DNA of 50,188 nt, from the NCBI RefSeq assembly GCF_011045075.1, contig NZ_JAAKZZ010000003.1, forward strand, positions 1 through 50,188, in the 5' to 3' direction. Made by a program: the position numbers and the translations under genes. Shown here piece by piece: positions 8,731 to 18,862 of this stretch (positions are counted from its first letter, which is position 1; each line of letters starts with the position of its first letter). This DNA comes from Streptomyces boncukensis. GTDB taxonomy: Bacteria > Actinomycetota > Actinomycetes > Streptomycetales > Streptomycetaceae. The notes below the pieces were generated by a model, which was given only the letters and a program-made list of their open reading frames with translations, searched no databases and was not told where the DNA came from.

Positions 8731-8765
8731 CGACCGGGGATGCCCCGTTGGGACATCCCCGGTCG
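8731..8765 (-). terminator. Hairpin terminator after rplO
   Basis: Perfect 12-bp stem (8731-8742 with 8754-8765) and an 11-base loop about 22 bases after the rplO stop. Likely ends or attenuates the spc operon before secY. Confidence 0.7.
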
Positions 8766-8787
8766 CTCCGTCAGCCGGCCAACGAGC

Positions 8788-9252
8788 TCAGATGAGCTCG
8801 GTGACGGTGCCGCCGGCAGCGGCGATCTTCTCCTTGGCGGAACCGGAGACCTTGTCCACGGTCACCGTGAGCGCCACGGAGATGTCGCCCTCGCCGAGCA
8901 CCTTGACCAGTTCGTTCTTGCGCACGGCGCCCTTGGCGACCAGATCGGCCACCGTGACCTCGCCACCCTGCGGGTAGAGCGCGGCCAGCCTCGTAAGGTT
9001 CACCACCTGGAACTGCTTGTGCGCCGGGTTGTTGAAGCCCTTCAGCTTGGGCAGCCGCATATGCAGCGGCATCTGCCCGCCCTCGAAGCGCTCCGGGACC
9101 TGGTAGCGGGCCTTGGTGCCCTTGGTGCCACGACCCGCGGTCTTGCCCTTCGACGCCTCGCCACGGCCCACCCGGGTCTTGGCGGTCTTGGCGCCGGGAG
9201 CAGGACGGAGGTTGTGGACCTTCAGCGGGTTCTCCCCCTGGGAGCCAGCCAT
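8788..9252 (-). CDS. rplO: 50S ribosomal protein L15
   Basis: 154 residues. The N-terminal arm ([20 protein letters not shown], then [14 protein letters not shown]) is the glycine- and arginine-rich extension that threads into 23S rRNA; the C-terminal globular part ends [19 protein letters not shown]. One base follows rpmD's stop, a typical coupled arrangement. Confidence 0.98.
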   Translation of the reverse strand: MAGSQGENPLKVHNLRPAPGAKTAKTRVGRGEASKGKTAGRGTKGTKARYQVPERFEGGQMPLHMRLPKLKGFNNPAHKQFQVVNLTRLAALYPQGGEVTVADLVAKGAVRKNELVKVLGEGDISVALTVTVDKVSGSAKEKIAAAGGTVTELI

Positions 9253-9253
9253 C

Positions 9254-9436
9254 TCAGTCGACCTCCTCGACCGTCACGAGGTGGCGCACCGTGTGCACCT
9301 GACCGCGCACGACGGCGCTGTCCTCGCGGACGGCCACGTCGTTGACACGCTTGAGACCGAGGGTCCGCAGCGTGTCACGGTGGTTCTGCTTCGTCCCGAT
9401 GACGGACTTGTTCTGCGTGATCTTCAGGCGAGCCAT
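9254..9436 (-). CDS. rpmD: 50S ribosomal protein L30
   Basis: 60 residues from the ATG at 9436 ([20 protein letters not shown]), the normal L30 length; the frame remains open upstream inside rpsE but that part is not L30. The start overlaps the rpsE stop by one base (TAATG). Core segments [10 protein letters not shown] and [17 protein letters not shown] are diagnostic. Confidence 0.97.
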   Translation of the reverse strand: MARLKITQNKSVIGTKQNHRDTLRTLGLKRVNDVAVREDSAVVRGQVHTVRHLVTVEEVD

Positions 9437-10038
9437 TACGCACTCACCCCGGCACGCGCCCGCAGCAGAGCGGCGGGAGCCACGTCCTCCAGCGGCAGGC
9501 CGCGGCGCGCCGCGATCTCCTCGGGGCGCTGCAGCCCCTGGAGCGCGGCACGCGTGGCGTGCACGATGTTGATCGGGTTGGCGGAGCCGAGCGACTTGCT
9601 CAGCACATCGTGGATGCCCGCGCACTCCAGCACGGCGCGCACCGGGCCACCGGCGATCACACCGGTACCCGGCGAAGCCGGCTTGAGCAGCACGACACCC
9701 GCGGCCTCCTCACCCTGGATCGGGTGCGGAATGGTGCCCTGGATACGCGGGACCTTGAAGAAGTGCTTCTTGGCCTCCTCCACACCCTTGGCGATGGCGG
9801 CCGGCACCTCCTTGGCCTTGCCGTATCCGACACCCACGGTGCCGTCACCGTCGCCCACCACGACCAGCGCGGTGAAGCTGAAGCGACGACCACCCTTCAC
9901 AACCTTGGCGACGCGGTTGATCGCGACAACGCGCTCAACGTACGCGGTCTTCTCGGCGGCGGCGCCGCCATCCCGGCCCTTACGGTCCCGCCGCTCGCCG
10001 CCACCGGCGCCGCCACCGCGGCGCTGGGGTCCAGCCAT
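9436..10038 (-). CDS. rpsE: 30S ribosomal protein S5
   Basis: 200 residues from ATG 10038, with GAGAGGTAA upstream. A Gly/Arg-rich N-terminal extension (about 1-30, [20 protein letters not shown]) precedes the double-stranded RNA-binding domain ([20 protein letters not shown]) and the C-terminal domain ([20 protein letters not shown]). S5 lies at the mRNA entry channel and affects decoding fidelity. Its stop overlaps the rpmD start. Confidence 0.98.
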   Translation of the reverse strand: MAGPQRRGGGAGGGERRDRKGRDGGAAAEKTAYVERVVAINRVAKVVKGGRRFSFTALVVVGDGDGTVGVGYGKAKEVPAAIAKGVEEAKKHFFKVPRIQGTIPHPIQGEEAAGVVLLKPASPGTGVIAGGPVRAVLECAGIHDVLSKSLGSANPINIVHATRAALQGLQRPEEIAARRGLPLEDVAPAALLRARAGVSA

Positions 10039-10078
10039 TGGAATTACCTCTCTCGATTCACGTCCGCTTGCGGGCGGC

Positions 10079-10462
10079 TCAGAACTTGAGTCCGGCCTCG
10101 CGGGCGGCGTCGGCCAGAGCGGCAATCCGCCCTGCGTACTTGTTGCCGCCGCGGTCGAACACGACGGCCTCGATGTCCGCGGCCCTCGCGCGCTCGGCAA
10201 CCAGCGCGCCGACCTGCTTGGCCTGCGCTGTCTTGTCGCCCTCAGCGCCGCGGACCGACGCGTCCAGGTGCGAGGCGGAGGCCAGCGTGTGGCCCGCCAC
10301 ATCGTCGATCACCTGGGCGGTGATCCCGCGGTTCGAACGCGTCACGACCAGACGGGGGCGCTCGGGGGTGCCCGAGACCTTCTTCCGGATGCGGATGTGA
10401 CGGCGCTTGGCGGCGGCGCGCTTGTAGGCGTCGCCCTTAGCGATCTTCACGCCGTATGCCAT
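10079..10462 (-). CDS. rplR: 50S ribosomal protein L18
   Basis: 127 residues, normal for actinobacteria. L18 binds 5S rRNA with L5. Diagnostic segments are [36 protein letters not shown] and the C-terminal [20 protein letters not shown]. Three bases separate it from rplF, so the two genes are almost certainly cotranscribed and coupled. Confidence 0.98.
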   Translation of the reverse strand: MAYGVKIAKGDAYKRAAAKRRHIRIRKKVSGTPERPRLVVTRSNRGITAQVIDDVAGHTLASASHLDASVRGAEGDKTAQAKQVGALVAERARAADIEAVVFDRGGNKYAGRIAALADAAREAGLKF

Positions 10463-10465
10463 GGC

Positions 10466-11005
10466 TTACTTACCAGCCTTTCCGACCTTGCGGCGGATGA
10501 CCTCGCCCGCGTACTTGACGCCCTTGGCCTTGTACGGGTCGGGCTTGCGCAGCTTGCGGATGTTCGCGGCGACCTCGCCGACCTTCTGCTTGTCGATGCC
10601 CTCGACCGAGAACTTGGTCGGCGACTCGACCTTGAAGGAGATGCCCTCGGGGGCCTCCACCAGGATCGGGTGGCTGTAGCCCAGGGAGAACTCCAGATCG
10701 GAGCCCTTGGCCTGGACGCGGTAGCCTACACCGCTGATCTCCAGGTCCTTGGTGAATCCCGCGGTCACGCCAGTGATCATGTTCGCCACCAGCGTGCGGG
10801 ACAGACCGTGCAGGGCCCTGTTCCGGCTCTCGTCGTTCGGGCGGGTGACGACGAGCGCGCCGTCCTCGCCCTTGGCGATCTCGATGGGCGCGACAACGGT
10901 GTGCGAGAGGGAGCCCTTGGGGCCCTTCACCGCGACCGTCTGGCCATCGATGGTGACGTCCACACCGGCGGGAACCTGGATGGGGAGCTTGCCGATACGC
11001 GACAT
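10466..11005 (-). CDS. rplF: 50S ribosomal protein L6
   Basis: 179 residues, [20 protein letters not shown]. Two repeated alpha/beta domains are readable, the second with the family signature [19 protein letters not shown] near the sarcin-ricin-binding C-terminus. GGAGGTAAAGCC precedes the ATG. Located between rpsH and rplR as in the spc operon. Confidence 0.98.
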   Translation of the reverse strand: MSRIGKLPIQVPAGVDVTIDGQTVAVKGPKGSLSHTVVAPIEIAKGEDGALVVTRPNDESRNRALHGLSRTLVANMITGVTAGFTKDLEISGVGYRVQAKGSDLEFSLGYSHPILVEAPEGISFKVESPTKFSVEGIDKQKVGEVAANIRKLRKPDPYKAKGVKYAGEVIRRKVGKAGK

Positions 11006-11028
11006 GGCTTTACCTCCGTTCCCTTCCG

Positions 11029-11427
11029 TTACCAGACGTAGGCGAGGACTTCCCCGCCCACACCCTTCTTGCTCGCCTGCTTGTCGGTGAGCAGGCCGTG
11101 CGACGTGGAGATGATCGCCACGCCCAGGCCGCCGAGCACCTTCGGCAGGTTGGTGGACTTTGCGTAGACCCGCAGACCCGGCTTGGAGATCCGCTTGATG
11201 CCGGCGATCGAGCGCTCGCGGTTCGGGCCGAACTTCAGCTCCAGCACGAGGCTCTTGCCCACCTGGGCGTCCTCGGTCTTCCAGCCGGTGATGTAGCCCT
11301 CCTGCTGGAGGATCTCCGCGATATGCGACTTGATCTTGCTGTGCGGCATCACGACGGTGTCGTGGTACGCCGAGTTCGCGTTACGCAGACGCGTGAGCAT
11401 GTCTGCGATCGGATCGGTCATGGTCAT
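11029..11427 (-). CDS. rpsH: 30S ribosomal protein S8
   Basis: 132 residues, [20 protein letters not shown]. Core: [18 protein letters not shown] and the C-terminal [20 protein letters not shown] motif that binds helix 21 of 16S rRNA; in E. coli this protein is the translational repressor of the spc operon. The 110-bp gap to rpsN contains a weak 6-bp inverted repeat (GTAAGC/GCTTAC, 11489-11509). Confidence 0.98.
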   Translation of the reverse strand: MTMTDPIADMLTRLRNANSAYHDTVVMPHSKIKSHIAEILQQEGYITGWKTEDAQVGKSLVLELKFGPNRERSIAGIKRISKPGLRVYAKSTNLPKVLGGLGVAIISTSHGLLTDKQASKKGVGGEVLAYVW

Positions 11428-11537
11428 GTGATGGCCTTCGGCCTCTCTCGCCGGGGTTTCCCGCTTGCGTCGCGGGACCTACGGCGTAGTAAGCGACTTT
11501 GCAGCTTACCGAGAGTCCTGGTCTGTCCCGGAAGGGA

Positions 11538-11723
11538 TTACCAGGAGCTCTTGGTCACGCCCGGCAGCTCGCCACGGTGCGCCATCTCGCGGAGGCACAC
11601 GCGGCACAGGCCGAACTTGCGGTAGACGGAGTGCGGACGGCCGCAGCGCTGGCAGCGCGTGTACGCGCGCACCGAGAACTTCGGCTTGCGGCTGGCCTTC
11701 GAGATCAGAGCCTTCTTCGCCAT
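11538..11723 (-). CDS. rpsN: 30S ribosomal protein S14, type Z (zinc-binding)
   Basis: 61 residues from ATG 11723 ([20 protein letters not shown]). C24, C27, C40 and C43 form the zinc ribbon (CQRC...CRVC) of the short C+ form; the zinc-independent paralogue found elsewhere in many actinobacteria is about 100 residues. An open frame continues upstream in rplE but is not S14. Gene lies two bases after rplE. Confidence 0.97.
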   Translation of the reverse strand: MAKKALISKASRKPKFSVRAYTRCQRCGRPHSVYRKFGLCRVCLREMAHRGELPGVTKSSW

Positions 11724-11725
11724 GA

Positions 11726-12289
11726 TCAGTTCTCCTTGAACGGGAAGCCGAGGTGACGAAGCAGGGCACGGCCCTCGTCGTCCGTGTTCGCCGTGGTGAC
11801 CACGGTGATGTCCATGCCCCGGACCCGGTCGATCTTGTCCTGGTCGATCTCGTGGAACATGACCTGCTCCGTGAGACCGAAGGTGTAGTTGCCCCGGCCG
11901 TCGAACTGCTTCGGCGACAGCCCGCGGAAGTCGCGGATGCGCGGCAGCGCGAGCGACAGCAGGCGGTCCAGGAACTCCCACATCCGGTCGCCACGCAGGG
12001 TCACGTGGGCACCGATCGGCTGGCCCTCACGCAGCTTGAACTGCGCGATGGACCTGCGGGCCTTGGTCACGGCGGGCTTCTGGCCGGTGATCGTGGCGAG
12101 GTCCTTGACGGCGCCCTCGATCAGCTTGGAGTCGCGGGCGGCGTCGCCCACACCCATGTTGACCACGATCTTGGTCAGCCCGGGGATCTGCATGACGTTC
12201 TCGTAGGTGAACTCGTCCTGCAGCTTGCCCTGGATCTCGGCGCGGTAGCGCTCCTTCAGGCGCGGGGCCTGAGTGATGGTGGCAGTCAT
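11726..12289 (-). CDS. rplE: 50S ribosomal protein L5
   Basis: 187 residues. Diagnostic segments: [38 protein letters not shown] and [19 protein letters not shown]5 binds 5S rRNA and contacts S13 and the P-site tRNA. The ATG overlaps the rplX stop by one base. Confidence 0.98.
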   Translation of the reverse strand: MTATITQAPRLKERYRAEIQGKLQDEFTYENVMQIPGLTKIVVNMGVGDAARDSKLIEGAVKDLATITGQKPAVTKARRSIAQFKLREGQPIGAHVTLRGDRMWEFLDRLLSLALPRIRDFRGLSPKQFDGRGNYTFGLTEQVMFHEIDQDKIDRVRGMDITVVTTANTDDEGRALLRHLGFPFKEN

Positions 12290-12612
12290 CAGATGTCCTC
12301 ACCGGTCCGCTTGGCAACGCGGATCTTGTTGCCTTCGTCGTCGAAGCGGTAACCGACGCGGGTGACGACCTTCTGGCCGTCCTTCTCCACGACGAGCTGC
12401 ACATTGCTCACGTGGACCGGGGCCTCGGTCGTCACAATGCCGCCGGTCTTGGAGCCGCGCGCCGTCTGGCCGGCCTTGGTGTGCTTCTTGACCCGGTTGA
12501 CACCCTCGACCAGGACCCGGTCCTCGCGCGGGTAGGCCACGATGACCTTGCCCTGCTTGCCCTTGTCCTTGCCGGTGATGACCTGTACCAGGTCGCCCTT
12601 CTTGATCTTCAT
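12289..12612 (-). CDS. rplX: 50S ribosomal protein L24
   Basis: 107 residues from ATG 12612 ([20 protein letters not shown]), the usual Streptomyces length. An in-frame GTG at 12618 (two codons earlier) overlaps the rplN stop as GTGA and is closer to the GGAGGTG site (4 versus 10 bases), so it cannot be excluded. The KOW motif (about 4-30) and [12 protein letters not shown] identify L24, an early assembly initiator of the 50S subunit. Confidence 0.97.
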   Translation of the reverse strand: MKIKKGDLVQVITGKDKGKQGKVIVAYPREDRVLVEGVNRVKKHTKAGQTARGSKTGGIVTTEAPVHVSNVQLVVEKDGQKVVTRVGYRFDDEGNKIRVAKRTGEDI

Positions 12613-12614
12613 GC

Positions 12615-12983
12615 TCACAGCACCTCCGGCGCGAGGGAGATGATCTTCATAAACTTCTTCTCGCGCAGCTCCCGGCCCACCGGGCCGAAGATACGAGTGC
12701 CGCGGGGGTCGCCATCGTTCTTGAGGATGACGGCCGCGTTCTCATCGAAGCGGATGTACGAGCCGTCGGGGCGGCGGCGCTCCTTGACGGTGCGCACGAT
12801 GACCGCCTTGACGATGTCGCCCTTCTTTACGTTCCCGCCCGGGATCGCGTCCTTGACGGTAGCGACGACGACGTCACCGATGCCCGCGTAGCGCCGGCCC
12901 GAGCCGCCGAGCACGCGGATGGTCAGGATTTCCTTCGCACCCGTGTTGTCGGCGACGCGAAGCCGAGACTCCTGCTGGATCAC
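12615..12983 (-). CDS. rplN: 50S ribosomal protein L14
   Basis: 122 residues, [20 protein letters not shown], the standard length. The L14 signature [20 protein letters not shown] is present. L14 forms an intersubunit bridge with 16S rRNA. It follows rpsQ across a 97-bp gap that contains a strong 12-bp hairpin, making it the likely first gene of the spc operon. Confidence 0.98.
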   Translation of the reverse strand: MIQQESRLRVADNTGAKEILTIRVLGGSGRRYAGIGDVVVATVKDAIPGGNVKKGDIVKAVIVRTVKERRRPDGSYIRFDENAAVILKNDGDPRGTRIFGPVGRELREKKFMKIISLAPEVL

Positions 12984-13011
12984 GTCTATCTCCTGTATGT
13001 CTGCCGGTTCC

Positions 13012-13038
13012 CCGACGGGGCTGGGTCAGCCCCGTCGG
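13012..13038 (-). terminator. Hairpin between rpsQ and rplN (S10/spc junction)
   Basis: Perfect 12-bp stem (13012-13023 with 13027-13038) and a GGT triloop in the 97-bp gap. A weaker 6-bp hairpin (CCTGGG...CCCAGG) lies nearer rpsQ. This coincides with the classical boundary between S10 and spc operons, so it may be a terminator or attenuator. Confidence 0.6.
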
Positions 13039-13080
13039 AGCCTGGCGGAACGAACCTGGGGCCTGGAGTGGTCCCAGGAA

Positions 13081-13365
13081 TTACTTGGCCTTTTCGAGGA
13101 TCTCGACGATGCGCCAGCGCTTGGTGGCGGACAGCGGCCGGGTCTCCATCAGGAGGACGCGGTCGCCGACACCGGCAGCGTTCTGCTCGTCGTGCGCCTT
13201 GAGCTTGTTGGTACGGCGGATGACCTTGCCGTACAGCGCGTGCTTCACCCGGTCCTCGACGGCGACAACGACGGTCTTGTCCATCTTGTCGCTGACGACC
13301 AGACCCTCGCGGGTCTTGCGGAAGCCGCGCTCGTTCTTTGCCTCAGTCACATTCGTCTCGCTCAT
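13081..13365 (-). CDS. rpsQ: 30S ribosomal protein S17
   Basis: 94 residues, with an N-terminal acidic extension ([14 protein letters not shown]) before the OB-fold core ([39 protein letters not shown]). S17 is a primary 16S rRNA binder. The ATG overlaps the rpmC stop by one base. Confidence 0.98.
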   Translation of the reverse strand: MSETNVTEAKNERGFRKTREGLVVSDKMDKTVVVAVEDRVKHALYGKVIRRTNKLKAHDEQNAAGVGDRVLLMETRPLSATKRWRIVEILEKAK

Positions 13366-13598
13366 CAGGCGCTCTCCACGCTCTCCACCGTCTCGATGCC
13401 CAGCTCACGCTCGCGCATCAGGGTGTAGATCCGGGCGATGTCCTTGCGGACGGCCTTCAGCCGGCCGTGGTTCTCAAGCTGCCCCGTCGCCGCCTGGAAG
13501 CGGAGGTTGAACAGCTCTTCCTTGGCCTCGCGGAGCTTGGAAACCAGCTCCTCGTTGCCCAGCTCGCGCAGCTCGGACGCCTTGGTTCCGGCCGCCAT
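13365..13598 (-). CDS. rpmC: 50S ribosomal protein L29
   Basis: 77 residues from ATG 13598 ([20 protein letters not shown]), overlapping the rplP stop as TGATG. A GTG immediately before (13601) could also initiate. The protein is the usual two-helix hairpin ([35 protein letters not shown]) at the tunnel exit, where trigger factor and SRP dock beside L23. Confidence 0.97.
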   Translation of the reverse strand: MAAGTKASELRELGNEELVSKLREAKEELFNLRFQAATGQLENHGRLKAVRKDIARIYTLMRERELGIETVESVESA

Positions 13599-14017
13599 CA
13601 CGCGTCACCTGCCTCGCGCCGCACGATGCGGCACTTCATCGGAAGCTTGTGAGCAGCGCGGGTGAGCGCCTCACGAGCAATCTTCTCGTTCGGGTAGGAC
13701 AGCTCGAACATCACGCGCCCCGGCTTGACGTTCGCGATCCACCACTCCGGCGAGCCCTTGCCGGAACCCATGCGGGTCTCGGCGGGCTTCTTGGTCAGCG
13801 GACGGTCCGGGTAGATGTTGATCCACACCTTGCCGCCACGCTTGATGTGCCGGGTCATCGAGATACGCGCGGCCTCGATCTGCCGGTTCGTCACATACGC
13901 GCCGGTCACGGCCTGGATGCCAAACTCACCGAAAGCCACCTCGGTGCCACCCTTAGCCATGCCCTTGCGCTTGGGGTGGTGCTGCTTGCGGTGCTTGACC
14001 CTGCGAGGGATCAGCAT
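13598..14017 (-). CDS. rplP: 50S ribosomal protein L16
   Basis: 139 residues, [20 protein letters not shown]. Contains both L16 signatures, with TDRQ-like segment [20 protein letters not shown] and [19 protein letters not shown], next to the peptidyl-transferase centre. Five bases separate it from rpsC. Confidence 0.98.
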   Translation of the reverse strand: MLIPRRVKHRKQHHPKRKGMAKGGTEVAFGEFGIQAVTGAYVTNRQIEAARISMTRHIKRGGKVWINIYPDRPLTKKPAETRMGSGKGSPEWWIANVKPGRVMFELSYPNEKIAREALTRAAHKLPMKCRIVRREAGDA

Positions 14018-14022
14018 GTCGG

Positions 14023-14871
14023 TCAGCCCTCCGTTCCCGTGCTCTCAGCCGGAGCAGCGGCCGGAGCGGCGGCGGCCTCGGCCTTGGGGGCCTCGGAGGC
14101 GCCGGCGCCCTGGTTGCCCTGCTGCTGCGGCTTCCGGCCGCGGCCGCCACGCTCGCCACCACGGCGGGGGCGGTCGTTGCCGCCACCGCCACGCGACGGG
14201 CGGTTGCCCGCGCGGGCCGCGGCGTTCTCGGCGCGAACCTCAGCGATGTTCTTGACGTCGCCCTTGTAGATCCAGACCTTCACGCCGATCCGGCCGAAGG
14301 TGGTGCGGGCCTCGAAGAAGCCGTAGTCCACGTTCGCGCGGAGCGTGTGCAGCGGCACCCGGCCCTCGCGGTAGAACTCCGAGCGGGACATCTCGGCGCC
14401 GCCGAGGCGGCCACCGCACTGGATCTTGATGCCCTTGGCGCCGGCCTTCATCGCCGTCTGCATGCTCTTGCGCATGGCGCGGCGGAAGGAGACCCGGGAG
14501 GACAGCTGCTCGGCGACCGCCTGGGCCACGAGCTGCGCGTCCGTCTCGGGGTTCTTCACCTCAAGGATGTTGAACTGGATCTGCTTGCCGGTGAGCTTCT
14601 CCAGGTTGCCGCGCAGGCGGTCGGCCTCGGCGCCGCGGCGGCCGATGACGATGCCCGGACGCGCGGTGTGCACGTCCACCCGGACGCGGTCCCGGGTGCG
14701 CTCGATCTCGACCTTGGAGATGCCCGCCCGCTCCATGCCCTGCGTGAGCATGCGGCGGATGGCGACGTCTTCCTTGACGTAGTCCTTGTACAGCTTGTCG
14801 GCGTACCACCGGGACTTGAAGTCGGTGGTCACACCGAGCCGGAACCCGTGCGGGTTTACCTTCTGGCCCAT
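14023..14871 (-). CDS. rpsC: 30S ribosomal protein S3, with Gly/Arg and Ala-rich tail
   Basis: 282 residues. The KH domain (about 40-110, [20 protein letters not shown]) and S3 C-terminal domain ([20 protein letters not shown], then [13 protein letters not shown]) are intact; S3 forms the mRNA entry helicase with S4 and S5. After about residue 215 a low-complexity tail begins, first Arg/Gly-rich ([16 protein letters not shown]), then Ala/Pro/Glu-rich. E. coli S3 is 233 residues, so the tail adds about 50. The ATG overlaps the rplV stop (TAATG). Confidence 0.98.
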   Translation of the reverse strand: MGQKVNPHGFRLGVTTDFKSRWYADKLYKDYVKEDVAIRRMLTQGMERAGISKVEIERTRDRVRVDVHTARPGIVIGRRGAEADRLRGNLEKLTGKQIQFNILEVKNPETDAQLVAQAVAEQLSSRVSFRRAMRKSMQTAMKAGAKGIKIQCGGRLGGAEMSRSEFYREGRVPLHTLRANVDYGFFEARTTFGRIGVKVWIYKGDVKNIAEVRAENAAARAGNRPSRGGGGNDRPRRGGERGGRGRKPQQQGNQGAGASEAPKAEAAAAPAAAPAESTGTEG

Positions 14872-15218
14872 TACCGGGTTCCTTCCTTGCTGCTCACGAC
14901 CACGGTGATGTGGCTCGTCCGCTTGCGGATCCGGTAGGCGCGGCCCTGGGCGCGCGGCCGGAACCGCTTCAGGGTCGGGCCCTCGTCGACGTACGCCTCG
15001 GAGATGTAGAGGCTGTCGGCGTCCGTGTGGTCGTAGTTGTGCGCGGCATTGGCGATGGCACTGTCCAGTACCTTGCCCACGGGCACGCTCGCGGCCTGCG
15101 GGGCGAAACGCAGGACCGCCTGAGCCTCCGTGGCGCCCATGCCACGGACGAGGTCCACCACCCGGCGGGCCTTCATGGGCGTGACGCGCACGTAGCGCGC
15201 TCGGGCCCTGGCTTCCAT
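14871..15218 (-). CDS. rplV: 50S ribosomal protein L22
   Basis: 115 residues from ATG 15218 ([20 protein letters not shown]), chosen because GAAGGGAC lies five bases upstream and this matches the usual Streptomyces length; in-frame ATGs at 15242 and further up would add unconserved residues. The extended beta-hairpin that lines the exit tunnel is recognisable ([20 protein letters not shown]). Followed by rpsC with a one-base overlap. Confidence 0.96.
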   Translation of the reverse strand: MEARARARYVRVTPMKARRVVDLVRGMGATEAQAVLRFAPQAASVPVGKVLDSAIANAAHNYDHTDADSLYISEAYVDEGPTLKRFRPRAQGRAYRIRKRTSHITVVVSSKEGTR

Positions 15219-15296
15219 GGTTGTCCCTTCGGTGTCAGTCATAGTCGGATCACCCCCGCTCTCGCGGGGAACCACCCTTCGTTGGCTCTGCGCTCA

Positions 15297-15578
15297 TCAG
15301 CGACGACGCGACTTGCGGTCGTCCTTGACGTGGCCGCGGAAGGTGCGGGTCGGCGCAAACTCGCCGAGCTTGTGGCCGACCATCGACTCGGTGACGAACA
15401 CCGGGACGTGCTTGCGGCCGTCGTGCACCGCGATCGTGTGGCCCAGCATGGCCGGGACGATCATCGAGCGGCGAGACCAGGTCTTGATGACGTTCTTGGT
15501 GCCCGCGTCGTTCTGGACCTCGACCTTCTTGGCGAGGTGGTCGTCGACGAAGGGCCCCTTCTTGAGACTGCGCGGCAT
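15297..15578 (-). CDS. rpsS: 30S ribosomal protein S19
   Basis: 93 residues, [20 protein letters not shown]. Carries the S19 signature ([26 protein letters not shown]). S19 sits on the 30S head with S13. The 14-base gap to rplB indicates cotranscription. Confidence 0.98.
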   Translation of the reverse strand: MPRSLKKGPFVDDHLAKKVEVQNDAGTKNVIKTWSRRSMIVPAMLGHTIAVHDGRKHVPVFVTESMVGHKLGEFAPTRTFRGHVKDDRKSRRR

Positions 15579-15592
15579 CTAAAACCCGCCTC

Positions 15593-16429
15593 CTAGCGCT
15601 TCTTGTTCGTCTTGCGGCGGCGGACGATGTACTTGTTGCTGGCCTTCTTCGGCGCGCGCGTACGGCCTTCCTTCTGGCCCCACGGCGACACCGGGTGGCG
15701 GCCACCGGAGGTCCGGCCCTCACCACCACCGTGCGGGTGGTCGATCGGGTTCATGACCACACCGCGCACGGTCGGCCGGACGCCCTTCCAGCGCTTCCGG
15801 CCGGCCTTGCCCCAGTTGATGTTCGACTGCTCGGCGTTGCCGACCTCGCCGACGGTGGCGCGGCAGCGGACGTCGACCAGCCGGATCTCACCGGACGGCA
15901 TGCGCAGGTGGGCCATCCGGCCCTCCTTCGCCAGCAGCTGCACCGAGGAGCCGGCGGAGCGGGCGAACTTGGCGCCGCCGCCCGGCTTCAGCTCCACGGC
16001 GTGGATCGTCGTACCGACCGGCATATGACGCAGCGGCAGGTTGTTGCCCGGCTTGATGTCGGCGCCCTGACCGTTCTCCACCCGGTCGCCCTGCTTCAGA
16101 TCGCGGGGGGCGAGGATGTAGCGCTTCTCGCCGTCCACATAGTGCAGCAGCGCGATGCGCGCGGTGCGGTTCGGGTCGTACTCGATGTGCGCGACCTTGG
16201 CCGGCACGCCGTCCTTGTCGTGCCGACGGAAGTCGATCACGCGGTAGGCGCGCTTGTGGCCGCCGCCCTGGTGACGTGCTGTCACACGACCGGCGTTGTT
16301 ACGGCCGCCCTTGCTGTGCAGCGGGCGGACCAGCGACTTCTCCGGCGTGGACCGCGTGATCTCGACGAAGTCGGCGACACTGGCGCCACGACGGCCCGGA
16401 GTCGTCGGCTTGTACTTGCGGATACCCAT
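15593..16429 (-). CDS. rplB: 50S ribosomal protein L2
   Basis: 278 residues, normal length. The OB-fold and SH3-like domains and the signature [20 protein letters not shown] (containing the conserved His near the peptidyl-transferase centre) are intact. L2 is needed for subunit association and peptidyl transfer. Confidence 0.98.
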   Translation of the reverse strand: MGIRKYKPTTPGRRGASVADFVEITRSTPEKSLVRPLHSKGGRNNAGRVTARHQGGGHKRAYRVIDFRRHDKDGVPAKVAHIEYDPNRTARIALLHYVDGEKRYILAPRDLKQGDRVENGQGADIKPGNNLPLRHMPVGTTIHAVELKPGGGAKFARSAGSSVQLLAKEGRMAHLRMPSGEIRLVDVRCRATVGEVGNAEQSNINWGKAGRKRWKGVRPTVRGVVMNPIDHPHGGGEGRTSGGRHPVSPWGQKEGRTRAPKKASNKYIVRRRKTNKKR

Positions 16430-16480
16430 TGTCTCTCAGTCCTCGGAAGAATCCGGACTTCTGGACGATCCAGACCTCCG

Positions 16481-16903
16481 TCAGGAGGTCGGACCGCCGA
16501 AGATGTCGATACGGTCGCCCTCGGCGAGGGTCACGACGGCGCGCTTGGTGTCCGCGCGCTTGCCGTAGCCGGTGCGGGTGCGCTTGCGCTTGCCCTGCCG
16601 GTTGAGCGTGTTGACGCCGATGACCTTGACCGAGAAGACCTCTTCGACGGCCTGCTTGATCTGGGTCTTGTTGGCGCGCGGGTCGACGATGAACGTGTAC
16701 TTGTTCTCGTCCAGCAGCGCATAGCTCTTCTCCGAGACGACCGGCTTGATCAGCAGGTCGCGCGGGTCGGTGAAGGTCTTGCTCGGGTCGGCGGGCGCGA
16801 TCGGCCCCGGACCCTCGGCGGCGCGGCGCGCGGCCCTGGCGACGCGCGCGGCCTTGGCGGCCTTGGCGGCCTTCGGCGCGATGCTCGGGTGCCGGATGGC
16901 CAT
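16481..16903 (-). CDS. rplW: 50S ribosomal protein L23
   Basis: 140 residues. The first ~45 residues are an Ala/Arg/Lys-rich extension ([20 protein letters not shown]) seen in Streptomyces L23; the core begins at [20 protein letters not shown] and includes [20 protein letters not shown] and [17 protein letters not shown]23 is the docking site for trigger factor and SRP. Its ATG overlaps the rplD stop by one base. Confidence 0.98.
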   Translation of the reverse strand: MAIRHPSIAPKAAKAAKAARVARAARRAAEGPGPIAPADPSKTFTDPRDLLIKPVVSEKSYALLDENKYTFIVDPRANKTQIKQAVEEVFSVKVIGVNTLNRQGKRKRTRTGYGKRADTKRAVVTLAEGDRIDIFGGPTS

Positions 16904-17550
16904 CAGGCGTCACTCCCCTCGGTCTTCGTACGCGCGGCCACGAAGGACTCGAAGGCGGCCTGGGTGAAGACCACGTCGTCGGACACGAGCACGTCGTACG
17001 TGTTCAGCTGGCCCGGCTCCAGGATGTGCACCTGGGGCAGGTTGCGGGCGGACAGCCACGCGGCCTCTTCGGCGCGCTCGGCGACCAGCAGCAGCTGCTT
17101 GCGGCCGCTGATCCCGCCGAGCAGGGTGCGGGCCGCCTTGGTGGACGGGGCTTCGCCCTCGATCACACCGGAGACCACGTGCACCCGGTCGTGGCGGGCC
17201 CGGTCGGAGAGGGCACCGCGCAGCGCGGCGGCCTTCATCTTCTTCGGGGTCCGCTGGCTGTAGTCGCGCGGCACGGGGCCGTGCACGACGCCGCCGCCGG
17301 CGAACTGCGGAGCGCGGGTCGAGCCCTGGCGCGCCCGGCCTGTGCCCTTCTGGCGGTACGGCTTCTTGCCGCCGCCGCGGGTCTCACCGCGGGTCTTGGT
17401 CTTGTGCGTGCCCTGACGGGCCGCTGCCTGCTGCGCGACGACGACCTGGTGGATCAGCGGAACGCTGACCTGCGCGTCGAAGATCTCCTCGGGGAGCTCG
17501 ACGGTCCCGGTCTTCTCGCCAGCGGGCGAAAGGATGTCAATGGTGCTCAT
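16903..17550 (-). CDS. rplD: 50S ribosomal protein L4
   Basis: 215 residues. The loop that reaches the exit tunnel ([20 protein letters not shown], with KKP...RARQG) is wild-type in appearance, relevant because changes here give macrolide resistance. In E. coli L4 regulates the S10 operon; whether this occurs here is not shown by the sequence. Six bases separate it from rplC. Confidence 0.98.
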   Translation of the reverse strand: MSTIDILSPAGEKTGTVELPEEIFDAQVSVPLIHQVVVAQQAAARQGTHKTKTRGETRGGGKKPYRQKGTGRARQGSTRAPQFAGGGVVHGPVPRDYSQRTPKKMKAAALRGALSDRARHDRVHVVSGVIEGEAPSTKAARTLLGGISGRKQLLLVAERAEEAAWLSARNLPQVHILEPGQLNTYDVLVSDDVVFTQAAFESFVAARTKTEGSDA

Positions 17551-17556
17551 TTACCT

Positions 17557-18201
17557 TCAGGCCCCCTTGGCCGCGGTACGGACCAGGACGAGGCCGCCGT
17601 TCGGACCGGGGACCGCGCCCTTGATGAGCAGCAGACCCTTCTCCGCGTCAACGGCGTGGACGGTCAGGTTCTGGGTGGTGACCCGCTCGTTGCCCATACG
17701 GCCGGCCATGCGGGTGCCCTTGAAGACCCGGCCCGGGGTGGCGCAGCCGCCGATGGCGCCGGGCTTGCGGTGGATGCGGTGGGCACCGTGGCTGGCCTTG
17801 CCGCCGCGGAAGCCGTGCCGCTTCATACCGCCGGCGAAGCCCTTGCCCTTCGACTTGCCGGTCACGTCGACCTTGCGGCCCGCCTCGAAGGTCTCCGCCG
17901 TGACCTCCTGGCCGAGGGTGTACTCGGCGGCGTCGGAGGTGCGGATCTCCACCAGGTGGCGGCGGGGGGTGACGTCGGCCTTGGCGAAGTGGCCCTTGAG
18001 GGGCTTGTTCACCTTGCGCGGGTCGATCTCGCCGAAGGCGAGCTGAACGGCCTCGTAGCCGTCCCTGTCTGCGGTGCGGACCTGGGTGACCACATTGGGC
18101 CCGGCCTTGACGACGGTCACGGGGACAATACGGTTGTTCTCGTCCCAGACCTGGGTCATGCCGAGCTTCTCGCCCAGGACGCCCTTGATCTGCTTAGCCA
18201 T
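17557..18201 (-). CDS. rplC: 50S ribosomal protein L3
   Basis: 214 residues, [20 protein letters not shown]. The extended loop near the peptidyl-transferase centre ([40 protein letters not shown]) is diagnostic. L3 is one of the two proteins that start 50S assembly. Confidence 0.98.
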   Translation of the reverse strand: MAKQIKGVLGEKLGMTQVWDENNRIVPVTVVKAGPNVVTQVRTADRDGYEAVQLAFGEIDPRKVNKPLKGHFAKADVTPRRHLVEIRTSDAAEYTLGQEVTAETFEAGRKVDVTGKSKGKGFAGGMKRHGFRGGKASHGAHRIHRKPGAIGGCATPGRVFKGTRMAGRMGNERVTTQNLTVHAVDAEKGLLLIKGAVPGPNGGLVLVRTAAKGA

Positions 18202-18214
18202 CTTCCCGCACCCC

Positions 18215-18523
18215 TCAGAGCTTGATCTCGATGTCGACGCCCGCCGGCAGGTCGAGGCGCATCAGCGAGTCAACGGTCTTGGGCGTCGGGTCGAGGATGT
18301 CGATCAGACGCTTGTGCGTGCGCATCTCGAAGTGCTCGCGCGAGTCCTTGTACTTGTGCGGCGACTTGATGACGCAGTACACGTTCTTCTCGGTGGGCAG
18401 CGGCACCGGGCCAGCGACCGACGCACCAGTACGGGTCACCGTCTCGACGATCTTCTTCGCCGAGTTGTCGATGACCTCGTGGTCGTAGGCCTTGAGCCGG
18501 ATGCGGATCTTTTGTCCCGCCAT
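18215..18523 (-). CDS. rpsJ: 30S ribosomal protein S10 (NusE)
   Basis: 102 residues from ATG 18523 ([20 protein letters not shown]); the frame remains open for over 100 codons upstream but that part is not S10. The S10 signature is present ([20 protein letters not shown]). S10 also acts as NusE in antitermination and couples ribosomes to NusG, which is encoded in this window too. It heads the S10 operon. The ribosome-binding site is weak and a roughly 430-base leader/intergenic region precedes it. Confidence 0.98.
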   Translation of the reverse strand: MAGQKIRIRLKAYDHEVIDNSAKKIVETVTRTGASVAGPVPLPTEKNVYCVIKSPHKYKDSREHFEMRTHKRLIDILDPTPKTVDSLMRLDLPAGVDIEIKL

Positions 18524-18831
18524 GGCTACTTCGTAGTCCTGTCTCTCGTAACGCTCTGGAACCTGTGGGCCACTCCCTCCCGCCGATCCCTGCTCTCGAC
18601 CCACGCGGTCGGGCGTGTCGCACGCCTTCTCGCACGTCGCCGAGGAGGTGTTTCCCGAAGCGGGGGACGGGGGAGAAAACCCACCGGTGCCTGGTTGGAA
18701 GCCCCTCCCGCACTTCCCGGAAGATTCCCGTACTTCCGCCCCTGATGAGGAGCGACGAATACGCTGGGACTCGCTTCCAGTCCTCCCGGCGGGAGGCGTG
18801 CGGCATCGGCACTCAACCGAGCAACCCCGAT
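18524..18831 (-). other. Untranslated leader region of the S10 operon
   Basis: About 310 bases between the candidate promoter and rpsJ with no convincing gene. It holds several short GC hairpins: CCTCCC/GGGAGG (18782-18796), GGCGTG-TCG-CACGCC (18612-18626) and CGACC/GGTCG near 18597-18611. A leader of this length is compatible with post-transcriptional control of ribosomal proteins, but I cannot name a known motif in it. Confidence 0.4.
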
Positions 18832-18862
18832 AGTCTGCCACAGAGGGCGTCCCGCCTGCCAA
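18832..18862 (-). promoter_or_regulatory. Candidate S10 operon promoter
   Basis: Minus-strand TTGGCA (18857-18862) and CAGACT (18832-18837) are separated by 19 bases, slightly long. No better sigma70-like pair is visible between rpsJ and the upstream DUF1707 gene. Confidence 0.4.

Noticed and set aside
11489-11509. GTAAGC/GCTTAC inverted repeat between rpsN and rpsH
   Set aside because: Only 6 bp and moderate GC; not distinguishable from chance.
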